NCBI GenBank assembly: GCA_903642275.1
Contig: CAHJWK010000020.1
Span: 1-50,541, forward strand
Reading direction: 5' to 3'
DNA from: Chitinophagaceae bacterium
Lineage (GTDB): Bacteria > Bacteroidota > Bacteroidia > Chitinophagales > Chitinophagaceae
DNA: 50,541 nucleotides
The notes beneath the pieces were generated by a model. The model saw only the letters and a program-made list of their open reading frames with translations, was not told the DNA's origin and did not search any database. Below are positions 39,202 to 48,241 of the stretch, one piece after another. Each line of letters starts with the position of its first letter. The first letter of the stretch is position 1. The position numbers and the translations under genes were made by a program.

Positions 39202-40101
39202 ATGAAATTTAAAACCGTTATTAAAAACCAGATCAATAAGTTACCTTATATTAAAGAGTTGTATTCATACAGAAAAAACTCCTGGCACCCCAACGGACAT
39301 TTCTATTCGCCTGTCATATCAATTGAAGATGTAAAAAACGGGAGGCAGAGATATGGAAAGATGTAAACAAGGATGGTATCGCAGGAATTGAGTTATGAAC
39401 AGAAGAACAGATAAAATTAGTAAAGGCATTTGAACAATATTATTATGAAATGCCATTTAAATCAGAAAAACAAAACAATCTAAGGTACCAGTTTGAAAAT
39501 GGCTTTTATTCTTATACTGATGCCATTATGTTATATTCAATGATAAGATATTACAAGCCAAAAAGGATCATTGAAATTGGTGCCGGGTTTTCATCCTCTG
39601 TTATGCTGGATACTAATGAATTATTTTTTGAAAATGCGATCAATTTGACGTTTATCGATCCCTATGCTGACAGGTTATATTCATTAATAACAGAAAATGA
39701 CAAAAAAACTGCCACCATAATTGAAACTAATGTGCAGTTGACACCACTGATTGTTTTTGAAAAGCTTGAACAAGGTGATATTTTATTTGTGGACAGTGCA
39801 CATGTGACCAAAACAGGCAGTGATGTAAATTATATTTTATTTGAGATTCTGCCAGCATTAAAAAAAGGTGTGCTAGTTCATTTTCATGATGTGTTTTATC
39901 CTTTTGAATATCCTAAAGACTGGGTTTTTAACGGTTTTAACTGAAATGAGGATTATATTTTAAGAGCTTTTTTAATGTATAATGAAAGGTTTGAAATTAA
40001 ACTGTTTGCGGATTACTTACACAAACATTATAAAGAGGTTTATAAAGCTTTGCTTAACTTATAAGAATACCGGCGGTAATTTATGGATTGAGAAAAAGTA
40101 A
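39202..40101 (+). pseudogene. Decayed class I SAM methyltransferase of the glycan locus
   Basis: ATG 39202 starts MKFKTVIKNQINKLPYIKEL, then WHPNGHFYSPVISIEDVKN. A frameshift near 39340 leads to EAEIWKDVNKDGIAGIEL. A TGA (39396-39398) and a second TGA (39942-39944, after VFNGFN) each stand where the context suggests a Trp (TGG). Between them the SAM core RIIEIGAGFSSSVMLDTNEL, LTFIDPYADRL, GDILFVDSAHVTKTG and HFHDVFYPFEYPKDW is perfectly readable. A last shift near 40062 restores KNTGGNLWIEKK before TAA 40099-40101. Two nonsense and two frame changes make function very unlikely, although 39450-39944 could still encode a truncated core. Confidence 0.8.
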
Positions 40102-40496
40102 AGGTATGTAGCCAAGGATAATGACAATGTATTACTCAACCACCCAACTCCTACGTTTTTAGAGGATTTACGATTAAAATCCAGAAACTAAAAACCTTAA
40201 ACTTATATTTGCTATTGAGAAATTGAATTACCGGATGGATATTGATGTGGTTAAAGACCGGATTATAATCTTACCAGAAAATCTTTGTACTTTTTTAGAA
40301 GGTAACGCTGCTAGAGCAGGTATTGCTACATGGCATTGCAGTCAGCAATTAAACCTTTCCTTTTACGTTATATGCGGGAATTAAATATGGCTTGTTAAAT
40401 ACAAACCAGCGCTGATATTATGTCCTTAATAAATCACATTGGCTTATAACAGCAAGGTCTGTGGGTGAGGACGGCGAAGCCATAAAAAGATTGCTT
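40102..40496 (+). other. Stretch without a recognisable gene before the export operon
   Basis: A 49-codon open frame (40235-40384, MDIDVVKDRIIILPENLCTF ...) has some protein-like character. It has no recognisable family and may be another scrap of a lost glycan gene. The promoter of the export operon should lie here, but I see no convincing TTTG/TAnnTTTG pair. Confidence 0.35.
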
Positions 40497-41270
40497 ATGC
40501 GAATTATAATTTTCCCTGTTGTAATCGTTTTTTCCCTGTTTTTTTTAGACTCCTGCAAACCTCCAGAAGGGTTAAGGCATGCCGTTTATTTTAGTGACAG
40601 CCTAACTGAAGCCGAAAAGGTAATTGGCATTAACCCGGTTGTAATTAAACCAGGAGACAGGCTATCTATAAATATAACCGCTATTAATAAAGAGGCTGCA
40701 GAAGCATTTAATACATCCGCCACAGCTTCAGCAGGCGCCGGACAACCCAGCACGGCAGGTTATCTTGTAGATACATTTGGAAATATACAATTATTACAAT
40801 TAGGCGTTATTCATGTTGGGGGAATGACAACTTTTAAATTGAGGGACAGCCTGCAACAACAATTGATAAACTATATAAAAGGGCCATTGGTTACTGTTTC
40901 CATTACTAATTTCCAGGTAAATATTATGGGAGAAGTGACAAAGCCAGGGGCAATCATCGTTCCGGACGGGAAAATGAACATTTTGCAAGCTATAACACAA
41001 GCAGGCGATATTACACAATTTGGCATCAGGCAAAATATTTTAGTAATCAGGGAGACAAACGGAAAAAGGGAATTTGGCCGAATAGATATCTCATCCAACC
41101 ATGTGTTTGAATCGCCCTTTTTTTATTTACAACAAAATGATGTAGTGTACGTGGAGCCAGACAAGGCGAAATTTAATGATGTAGTGATAACCAGAAATCT
41201 CAGAAATATTAGTATTGGCACCAGTATACTAACAATTATTTTGCTCATCGTTAGCTTAACGAAAAAATAA
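40497..41270 (+). CDS. Outer-membrane polysaccharide export lipoprotein (Wza-like, SLBB)
   Basis: About 257 residues from ATG 40497. An in-frame GTG at 40461 would only lengthen the N-terminus. MRIIIFPVVIVFSLFFLDSC is a lipoprotein signal with the modified Cys at residue 20. The Poly_export domain follows (about 50-130, IKPGDRLSINITAINKEAAE, YLVDTFGNIQLLQLGVIHVG), then one SLBB domain (VNIMGEVTKPGAIIVPDGK, LQAITQAGDITQFG). A C-terminal hydrophobic helix (TSILTIILLIVSL) ends it. It should form the outer-membrane or periplasmic gate for glycan export. Only two bases separate its stop from the kinase gene. Confidence 0.92.
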   Translation: MRIIIFPVVIVFSLFFLDSCKPPEGLRHAVYFSDSLTEAEKVIGINPVVIKPGDRLSINITAINKEAAEAFNTSATASAGAGQPSTAGYLVDTFGNIQLLQLGVIHVGGMTTFKLRDSLQQQLINYIKGPLVTVSITNFQVNIMGEVTKPGAIIVPDGKMNILQAITQAGDITQFGIRQNILVIRETNGKREFGRIDISSNHVFESPFFYLQQNDVVYVEPDKAKFNDVVITRNLRNISIGTSILTIILLIVSLTKK

Positions 41271-41272
41271 TC

Positions 41273-43681
41273 ATGGCCTCTGAAATCCAGGAACCGGTTC
41301 AACAAAAACAAGAAGATACTGAATTCTCATTCAAAGAACTTATTGTTAAATCACTCAATTACCTGCCTTTATTTATTATTTTTTTCATAGTCTCTTTCGC
41401 TGTTGCCATTGTTTATATTCATTTTCAAACGCCTCTTTACAACAGCAGTATTAAACTTATATTAAAAGACGTTAACTCAAAAACCAACCAAACTGTTTCT
41501 GATCAGGTATTACCACAAGTGTTCTTTAATACCAGGACAAATTTAGCTAACGAGATGGAGGTATTGAAATCTCAAAAATTAATGGAGAAAGTGGTACTGC
41601 ACCAACAACTTAATACTGTTTATTATTCCGCGGGGAAGGTTAATACTCTCGAATTATACACTACTGACCCGAATGACGGTTTTGTAAAATTTTCTGGCAT
41701 TAAAGATTCAAGCCGATCTTACTCCGTTGTAATACAAGTTGATGAAAAAGGAAATGTTTTTTTAATTACTGGCAAAAACAAATCCAAAATAAAGAATAAT
41801 GAGCCTATAGTTACCCCAAATTATACTTATGTTTTAAATATACCTAACCCCAGACAATTAAGGCCTGAATATAAATATATGGCAATATGGGTACCGACGT
41901 ACTCTATGGCAGCAGGACTTGCAGGATCTATATCCGTAAACCCCTTAAGCAAGGAAGCCACCATACTTATTATTTCAACCGTTTCACAAGTACCTGCCAA
42001 AGCACAGTTAATATTAAACAGCCTGGTGAATGAATATAATAATTATAATATTGATCAAAATAATAAAATAGCTGATAATACTATCAGTTTTATTGATGAC
42101 AGGTTAGTTGTTATTTCTAACGAATTGAACAACGTGGAAAACGGGCTTAAAAGTTTTAAAGAAACCAACAATGCAATTGATCTTTCCGCACAAGGCGCAC
42201 AAGAAATCTCTACGGCGAAAGGTATGCAGGAAAAGCTTAATGAACAAGAATTGCAAATGAACGTGGCAGATATGGTAAGCCAATATGTTAACAATTCTAA
42301 ACGCAGTTATGAGCTGGTACCTTCTAATTTAGGTATAGAAGACTTAACACTTACCGGCCTTGTTACCAGTTACAACGAAGGTGTATTAAAAAGACAGCAA
42401 CTACTTAAAACACTCGGTGTACAAAATCTTGAAGTTACCACCCTTGAAAACCAGCTGAATGACCAGCGGAGCAAAATAATTGAAAGCATTAACAATATCA
42501 AAGCAGTTTATAATAATGCCTATAAATCTGCAGATGCAGAATACAAAACAACGTTAAATGACATCAGTACCATACCTGCAAAAGAGAAAGAATTACTTGA
42601 AATTGAAAGGCAGCAAGGCATAAAGGAAAAGCTTTACCTATTTTTACTTGAAAAGCGAGAAGAATCTGCCGTATCAAGGGCAGCGGCGATTGGCAAAAGT
42701 GAGTCCATTGATGGTGCCAGCTCATCAGGCCCTATTAACATCAAAAATTCAAATATTTACTTAATGGCACTTTTTGCGGGTTTAGGAATACCCCTGCTTA
42801 TTGTTTATTTAATGGATCTTTTTAATGACAAACTCACTACCCGACAGGAGATCATTAAGTTTACCGATGCACCCATCATCGGAGAGATCAGCCATTTTGC
42901 AGACCAGGAAAGAAAGATAGTTACGAGTGGTAAAAACAGGGGTATATTACCGGAACAATTCAGGATACTGCGGACCAACCTGCGTTATTTTTTAAAGAAA
43001 GATCAAAAATCTTCGACCATACTTATTACTTCCACTGTACCGGGAGAGGGCAAGACCTTTGTCTCCATGAATTTTGCCGCTGTATTAGCTACGCCGGGTA
43101 AAAGAACTATTATGATCGAGTTTGATATGCGCCGGCCAAAAATATCTGAAGCACTTGGCCTACCCAAAGAAACCAACGATCTTGCTGCTTTCCTGTCTGG
43201 TACTATCGAACCACAAAGCATTATAAGAAAAGTTAACTCTATAGAAAATCTATACGTAATTACTACGTCATATGTTCCACCCAACCCTGCAGAACTTTTA
43301 TTATCTGACCGCTTACCTGTACTGTTCAAATACCTTAAAGAAAATTTTGATTATATAGTTGTAGATACTCCACCACTTGGTATTGTAAGCGATGCAAAAG
43401 TGCTTGCAGATTATGCAGACCTAAGTATATATGTAATCCGACAACGATTCACCCAGCGAAAACAGGTAAAAATGCTGGATGATATTTACCAAAATAAACG
43501 ACTGCCCAATCTTACTCTTGTAGTTAATGACGTAAAAGCAAAAGGCATACGTGGTTATTATGGATATGGCTATGCCTATACCGGCAGCTATGGCTATGAT
43601 TACAGTGCCGGGTATGGTTACAATTATGGCACACGACCAGAAAAAACCTGGTTTAAAAAGTTTAGAAGTTTTTTCAGATGA
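41273..43681 (+). CDS. Wzc-like polysaccharide co-polymerase and tyrosine autokinase
   Basis: The protein has 802 residues. A Wzz domain starts with helix 1 (about 31-52, PLFIIFFIVSFAVAIVYIHF). A long periplasmic coiled coil follows, then helix 2 (about 494-513, YLMALFAGLGIPLLIVYLMD). The cytosolic BY-kinase has Walker A STVPGEGKTF with Lys594, Walker A' MIEFDMRRP with Asp618, and Walker B IVVDTPPLGIVSDA with Asp698. The tail is a Tyr cluster (GYYGYGYAYTGSYGYDYSAG, YGYNYG) for autophosphorylation. It should control chain length and export in partnership with the upstream lipoprotein. Confidence 0.95.
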   Translation: MASEIQEPVQQKQEDTEFSFKELIVKSLNYLPLFIIFFIVSFAVAIVYIHFQTPLYNSSIKLILKDVNSKTNQTVSDQVLPQVFFNTRTNLANEMEVLKSQKLMEKVVLHQQLNTVYYSAGKVNTLELYTTDPNDGFVKFSGIKDSSRSYSVVIQVDEKGNVFLITGKNKSKIKNNEPIVTPNYTYVLNIPNPRQLRPEYKYMAIWVPTYSMAAGLAGSISVNPLSKEATILIISTVSQVPAKAQLILNSLVNEYNNYNIDQNNKIADNTISFIDDRLVVISNELNNVENGLKSFKETNNAIDLSAQGAQEISTAKGMQEKLNEQELQMNVADMVSQYVNNSKRSYELVPSNLGIEDLTLTGLVTSYNEGVLKRQQLLKTLGVQNLEVTTLENQLNDQRSKIIESINNIKAVYNNAYKSADAEYKTTLNDISTIPAKEKELLEIERQQGIKEKLYLFLLEKREESAVSRAAAIGKSESIDGASSSGPINIKNSNIYLMALFAGLGIPLLIVYLMDLFNDKLTTRQEIIKFTDAPIIGEISHFADQERKIVTSGKNRGILPEQFRILRTNLRYFLKKDQKSSTILITSTVPGEGKTFVSMNFAAVLATPGKRTIMIEFDMRRPKISEALGLPKETNDLAAFLSGTIEPQSIIRKVNSIENLYVITTSYVPPNPAELLLSDRLPVLFKYLKENFDYIVVDTPPLGIVSDAKVLADYADLSIYVIRQRFTQRKQVKMLDDIYQNKRLPNLTLVVNDVKAKGIRGYYGYGYAYTGSYGYDYSAGYGYNYGTRPEKTWFKKFRSFFR

Positions 43682-43711
43682 AGCTTTAATTAAAAGACCT
43701 CACCCTCTTAT

Positions 43712-43730
43712 CCCTCTCCAAAAGAGAGGG
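43712..43730. repeat. Hairpin between the kinase and permease genes
   Basis: CCCTCTC and GAGAGGG pair perfectly around CAAAA, preceded by CCTCACCCTCTTAT. The G/C content stands out. It has no T-run for intrinsic termination on the plus strand (AAGATTAAAA follows), so it may adjust expression of the downstream genes or protect an mRNA end. Confidence 0.65.
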
Positions 43731-43740
43731 AAGATTAAAA

Positions 43741-44589
43741 ATGACTGATTATACTCATCACCACTGGGAAATAACATCTGAACGATCTTTATTTGATCTG
43801 AAACTAAAAGACACGTGGGAATACCGAGACCTGCTATGGCTGCTTGTACGCCGTGATTTTGTCTCTTTTTATAAACAGACCATACTTGGCCCCCTCTGGT
43901 TTTTTATACAACCATTGTTTACAACCATAATTTACACATTTGTTTTTGGCAATATTGCCGGTATTTCAACAGACGCATTGCCGAAGCCGTTGTTCTATAT
44001 GGCAGGCATTACCGCCTGGAACTATTTTTCAGACTGCATTACCAAAACATCCACTGTATTCCGGGATAATGCTACCATTTTTGGCAAGGTATATTTTCCC
44101 CGGCTTATCATGCCGCTTAGTATTGTGATCAGCAATCTTGTACGTTTTGGTGTACAGATGCTGCTATTCTTTTTATTTATGGGGTATTATGCCTTGCAAG
44201 GTGCTGCTATACATCTTAACATATATGCACTGCTATTTCCTTTACTTATTTTTTTAATGGCAGCATTAGGCCTGGGTGCCGGTATGATCATTTCCGCCCT
44301 TACTACAAAATACCGTGACCTGGCTTTTCTCGTGACATTTGGTATTCAGTTATTAATGTATGCTACTACTGTAATTTATCCCCTAACATCAGCCCCGGTA
44401 AAATATAAATGGTTAATAATTGCAAACCCAATCACAGCCATTATTGAAACATTTCGTTTTGGCTTCCTGGGTACCGGCAGCTTTGGCTGGCCAATGCTCG
44501 GTTATTCAACCCTATTAACGCTGGTAATTTTAATTTGCGGTATATTAATTTTTACAAAAGTAGAAAAGAACTTTGTTGATACAGTTTAA
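43741..44589 (+). CDS. ABC-2 polysaccharide exporter permease (Wzm-like)
   Basis: The protein has 282 residues with six helices. The amphipathic start YRDLLWLLVRRDFVSFYKQT is followed by ILGPLWFFIQPLFTTIIYTF, which holds the typical ILGPLW motif, then RDNATIFGKVYFPRLIMPLS and the late MIISALTTKYRDLAFLVTFG. These are standard for O-antigen/capsule ABC permeases. It would pair with the ATPase at 46285, which is separated by an FkbM and a fucosyltransferase gene. The two would carry the finished glycan across the inner membrane. Confidence 0.93.
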   Translation: MTDYTHHHWEITSERSLFDLKLKDTWEYRDLLWLLVRRDFVSFYKQTILGPLWFFIQPLFTTIIYTFVFGNIAGISTDALPKPLFYMAGITAWNYFSDCITKTSTVFRDNATIFGKVYFPRLIMPLSIVISNLVRFGVQMLLFFLFMGYYALQGAAIHLNIYALLFPLLIFLMAALGLGAGMIISALTTKYRDLAFLVTFGIQLLMYATTVIYPLTSAPVKYKWLIIANPITAIIETFRFGFLGTGSFGWPMLGYSTLLTLVILICGILIFTKVEKNFVDTV

Positions 44590-44642
44590 TTTAGCTTGGG
44601 GAAAAACCTAACAAGTGAGTTGAAATAATAAAAATAAGATAA

Positions 44643-45476
44643 ATGCGAAAAATTATAAAGCATTTTCTAAAAAAAAGTTTCCATTTATTTGGCTTAGAAA
44701 TATCAGAAATAACTGCCTATAAAAAATTATCCGAACAGCAGGTTAAATTTCATAAACTGGAATTTAGTTTTGAGCGGTTAAGTTTTATTGCCTCAAAGTG
44801 TGATGTTACCCAAAACAAGCGGTTTAATATCAGGAATTTTTTTATTCAATCAGTTGATAAGCTCGTTTTATCAAATTCCCAGCTTTTTCAAGATCTGTTT
44901 ATCTTATATTATTTTAATTATAAAACAAATGGTTTTTTTGTTGAGTTTGGTGCAACAAACGGAATTAATTTAAGTAATACCTACCTCCTCGAAAAAAATT
45001 ATGGTTGGAAAGGCATTCTTGCAGAACCTGCAAAAGTTTGGATGACTCAATTACAAAAGAACAGAAATTGTTTTATTGATGATAAATGTGTTTGGACAAA
45101 TTCTGGCAACAGATTAATTTTTGATGAAGTAAGTAACCCAGAATTTTCAACTATTTCAGAATATGTTGATACGGATTTTAATGCTACAACCAGGAATAAA
45201 AAAAATACGTACGAGGTACAAACAATATCACTAATTGGTTTACTCAAAAAATATAACGCACCTTTAGAAATAGATTATTTATCCGTTGATACAGAAGGTT
45301 CGGAATTTGATATACTTAACGCATTCGACTTTTCAGCCTACAAAATAAAGATTATTACGGTAGAACATAATTATAGTGAGAAAAGAAATCTTATACATGC
45401 TTTGCTTTCAGGCAAAGGCTTTAAACGAGTGTTTGAAGAAATAAGTTTGTTTGATGATTGGTATATCAATGAGTAA
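44643..45476 (+). CDS. FkbM-family methyltransferase (1)
   Basis: The protein has 277 residues. The SAM site has FFVEFGATNGINLSNTYLLE and GWKGILAEPAKVWMTQLQKN. The FkbM hallmark appears as LEIDYLSVDTEGSEFDIL, and the end is EEISLFDDWYINE. Such enzymes methylate hydroxyls, often of sugars. The first 60 residues are a basic, variable extension. It sits inside the exporter operon between permease and ATPase genes, so its substrate is probably a sugar of the exported glycan. Confidence 0.9.
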   Translation: MRKIIKHFLKKSFHLFGLEISEITAYKKLSEQQVKFHKLEFSFERLSFIASKCDVTQNKRFNIRNFFIQSVDKLVLSNSQLFQDLFILYYFNYKTNGFFVEFGATNGINLSNTYLLEKNYGWKGILAEPAKVWMTQLQKNRNCFIDDKCVWTNSGNRLIFDEVSNPEFSTISEYVDTDFNATTRNKKNTYEVQTISLIGLLKKYNAPLEIDYLSVDTEGSEFDILNAFDFSAYKIKIITVEHNYSEKRNLIHALLSGKGFKRVFEEISLFDDWYINE

Positions 45477-45490
45477 AGGACAGCAAATAT

Positions 45491-46285
45491 TTGAATGTAA
45501 TTGTTTTATATAAAGGCGCTTTCGATCACAGCAACCGGCTTTTTCAGCAGATACATTTCGAGTCTTTTTGCATTGAGCATAACATACAATTTATAAACCT
45601 TTCATTTATTGACTTAAAGTATCTGTACCAAAAGCCAGGTACAAAAATAGAAACAGCATTATACAGGTTCACCAATTACCTTGTTAGGTTAAATATTATT
45701 AAAACTGAAACATTTGATACGCCGGGTGATTTTGCTGCCAAATCAAAAAAAGTAATAGATCAAAAAGGTATCAGGTTTTGTTCGGGCTGGTATTTTCATG
45801 TAAACGATCTGGTGGTAAAGCATAGATCTTTTTTACAGCGAAAGTATAAACTTAAAGATGTTTTTTACCAGCATAATGCTTTATTCAATCAATTAAAAAA
45901 TGAACAACCTGCTCAACAAACATTAATTGGTATTCACCTAAGAAAAGGAGATTATATCACATTCGAAGATGGCAGGTATTTTTATGATGATTCGGTTTAT
46001 CTGCGTATTGTTGATGAGATGGAACAGGAGTTAAAACTAAAATCAACCAAAAAAAATCTGTTTATCTTATTTTCTGATCAAAAGATTAACATCAAACCAA
46101 AGCAGAATTATATAATATCAACGGAAACATGGTTTATAGATCATTTTATTATGAGTAAATGTGATTATTTAATTGGCCCGCCAAGCACATTTACATTATG
46201 GGCAAGTTATATTGGCAACGTTAAGTATTATCATGTTATAAATAAAGATGATGATATTAAAATTTCAAAATTTTTAGTCGCATAA
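45491..46285 (+). CDS. Alpha-1,2-fucosyltransferase-like enzyme (GT11), TTG start
   Basis: The protein has 264 residues. The motif LIGIHLRKGDYITFEDGRYF, near residue 149, has the H-x-R-x-G-D-Y signature of GT11, with LFILFSDQKI and SKCDYLIGPPSTFTLWASYI in the expected places. The reading starts at TTG 45491 after an AAGGA-like site, since no in-frame ATG precedes the conserved VIVLYKGAFDHSNRLFQQ. It is somewhat shorter than typical GT11 enzymes (about 290). It would add fucose or a similar deoxysugar. Its stop overlaps the start of the ATPase gene by one base. Confidence 0.8.
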   Translation: MNVIVLYKGAFDHSNRLFQQIHFESFCIEHNIQFINLSFIDLKYLYQKPGTKIETALYRFTNYLVRLNIIKTETFDTPGDFAAKSKKVIDQKGIRFCSGWYFHVNDLVVKHRSFLQRKYKLKDVFYQHNALFNQLKNEQPAQQTLIGIHLRKGDYITFEDGRYFYDDSVYLRIVDEMEQELKLKSTKKNLFILFSDQKINIKPKQNYIISTETWFIDHFIMSKCDYLIGPPSTFTLWASYIGNVKYYHVINKDDDIKISKFLVA

Positions 46286-47574
46286 TGCCTGCCGCTATTA
46301 AAGTTAAAAACCTTTCCAAAGCTTACCAGTTAGGGCAGATTGGTACCGGAACGCTACAAAGTGATTTTAAACGCTGGTATGCAAAAGCACGGGGCAAAGA
46401 AGATCCTTTTCTTAAAATTGGTGAAACAAATGACCGTACTGTTAAAGGTACCAGCGATATAATTTGGAGCTTGAAGGATATTAATTTTGAAATAGAACAA
46501 GGAAATGCCGTAGGTATTATCGGCAGAAATGGTGCTGGTAAAAGCACACTTTTAAAAATACTAAGCCGCGTTACTGCACCAACCACTGGCATAATAACCG
46601 GTAACGGGCGCATAGCCAGCCTGCTTGAAGTTGGAACTGGTTTTCACCCAGAGCTTACAGGCAAAGAAAATATATATTTAAACGGAGCTATACTTGGCAT
46701 GCGCAAAAAGGAAATAAAGCGCAAGTTTGATGCGATCGTTGATTTTGCCGGTGTAGACAGATATATTGACACACCTGTTAAACGCTACAGCAGCGGCATG
46801 TATGTGCGGCTTGCATTTGCAGTAGCGGCTTACCTTGAAAGTGAAATATTAATTGTGGATGAAGTGCTTGCTGTGGGTGATGCAGAGTTTCAAAAAAAAT
46901 GTTTGGGTAAAATGAATGATGTTAGTAAAGGTGAAGGAAGAACGGTGCTGTTTGTGAGCCATAATATGGGTGCTGTTCAACAGTTGTGTAGTGAATGCAT
47001 ATATTTAAAAAACGGCTTCATTAGTCTTACAGGCCCAACCAAATTAGTTATTGGTAAATATCTTCTTTCAGATAATAATCAAAGTAGTCAATGGATAAGA
47101 CATGATAACTATTTCGATAACGAATATTTCACCATTGAAAAAATTGCTACGGTAGATGAAAGTTTAAGTGAAAAAGCTGTTTTTACAAATAATAAAAAAA
47201 TTGGTGTTCGCATTGAAGGATATGTAAAAAAACTTAACTCTTCGGTAGTTATTGGAATAGCCATATATAATCAAGATGGTCATTTGTTGTTTTGGTCAAC
47301 AAATACTGATAAAAATACTTCCGAGTGGACAAGTTTGAAAGAAAAATATAATAAACTGGTTATGTGGATCCCTCAACATTTTTTGAATGAAGGTAGCTAC
47401 AGGATAGAATGTATTGTGGCTATTCACTTTAGAGAATGGATAATCGAACCCGAAAAAAACAGTCCTATAATTTATTTTAACATTGAAGGTGGTTTAAGTG
47501 AATCTCCCAATTGGCTGACTTCAAGGCCTGGATTGCTAGCGCCAATTATTAATTACGAAAAATTAGAAGATTAA
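46285..47574 (+). CDS. ABC polysaccharide exporter ATPase with C-terminal glycan-binding domain (Wzt-like)
   Basis: The protein has 429 residues. The nucleotide-binding domain has Walker A GRNGAGKST from residue 80, the signature YSSGMYVRLAFA near 168, Walker B ILIVDEVLAVGD and the switch FVSHNMGAV. After about residue 260 comes a separate beta-rich domain (IGVRIEGYVKKLNSSVVIGI, LLFWSTNTDKN, WIPQHFLNEGSYRIECIVAI). This resembles the Wzt C-terminal domain that recognises the capped, often methylated, end of the chain before export. This fits the several methyltransferases in the locus. Confidence 0.95.
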   Translation: MPAAIKVKNLSKAYQLGQIGTGTLQSDFKRWYAKARGKEDPFLKIGETNDRTVKGTSDIIWSLKDINFEIEQGNAVGIIGRNGAGKSTLLKILSRVTAPTTGIITGNGRIASLLEVGTGFHPELTGKENIYLNGAILGMRKKEIKRKFDAIVDFAGVDRYIDTPVKRYSSGMYVRLAFAVAAYLESEILIVDEVLAVGDAEFQKKCLGKMNDVSKGEGRTVLFVSHNMGAVQQLCSECIYLKNGFISLTGPTKLVIGKYLLSDNNQSSQWIRHDNYFDNEYFTIEKIATVDESLSEKAVFTNNKKIGVRIEGYVKKLNSSVVIGIAIYNQDGHLLFWSTNTDKNTSEWTSLKEKYNKLVMWIPQHFLNEGSYRIECIVAIHFREWIIEPEKNSPIIYFNIEGGLSESPNWLTSRPGLLAPIINYEKLED

Positions 47575-47576
47575 AT

Positions 47577-48236
47577 ATGGGGTTTATTAGTTTTTCAATT
47601 CCTAAAGAATTGGTTATTAAAATAACGAGCGAAATAAATTTTGAGAATTTTATTGAAACAGGTACTTATGAAGGTGGCACCTGCTTTTGGGCAGCAAAAT
47701 ATTTTAGGAATATTTATACCATCGAGATTGATCCGTCTATAAGTAAAAAAACTTCTTCTAAACCAGATTGTCCAAAAAATATAAAATTTTTAGTTGGAAA
47801 CAGTAAAAATGTTTTACCTGGTTTAGTAAAAACATTAGTAGGTAATGCTTTTTTTTGGCTTGACGGTCATTGGTGTTTTGGTGCCGCAGGCAAAGATGAA
47901 GAATGTCCTTTAATGAAAGAATTAGAAGCGATAAAAGATGTTCATAATCCTACAATATTTATAGATGACGCAAGGTGTTTTTTAGGTCCATTACCTCCTC
48001 CACACGAATCAAGTCATTGGCCATATATTGACGAGATATTTGGCATATTAAAACAATATTTTCCAAGTAATTCTACAACAATACAGGATGACGTTATTAT
48101 GTGCGTTCCTGAAAATGTTAAGTCTATAATTGATACTGATTGGAAAGAGAAGTTTCAGTTGCGTTTTTCTCAATCAGAAAAAAAGCAACCAACAAAAATC
48201 CAATTGCTTAAAGTGCTTCTAGGAAAGACAAATTAA
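47577..48236 (+). CDS. Methyltransferase-like protein of the glycan locus
   Basis: The protein has 219 residues. FIETGTYEGGTCFWAAKYFR and NIYTIEIDPS resemble the first SAM-binding strands of class I methyltransferases. AFFWLDGHWCFGAAGKDEEC and ELEAIKDVHNPTIFIDDARC supply later acidic strands. I know of similar glycan-cluster proteins but cannot name a family with certainty. A CGAAG-DEEC loop and FLGPLPPPHESSHWPYIDEI are distinctive. It is two bases after the ATPase gene and is surely co-transcribed. Confidence 0.65.
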   Translation: MGFISFSIPKELVIKITSEINFENFIETGTYEGGTCFWAAKYFRNIYTIEIDPSISKKTSSKPDCPKNIKFLVGNSKNVLPGLVKTLVGNAFFWLDGHWCFGAAGKDEECPLMKELEAIKDVHNPTIFIDDARCFLGPLPPPHESSHWPYIDEIFGILKQYFPSNSTTIQDDVIMCVPENVKSIIDTDWKEKFQLRFSQSEKKQPTKIQLLKVLLGKTN

Positions 48237-48241
48237 TTAAC

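Noticed and set aside
39396-39944. TGA read as tryptophan (alternative genetic code)
   Set aside because: TGA ends other well-defined genes in this window at the expected place (for example the TPM gene and the Wzc-like kinase), so these TGA codons are nonsense mutations.
40235-40384. 49-codon open frame before the export operon
   Set aside because: It has no recognisable family, and neighbouring frames are closed. It is reported only as part of a gene-poor stretch.
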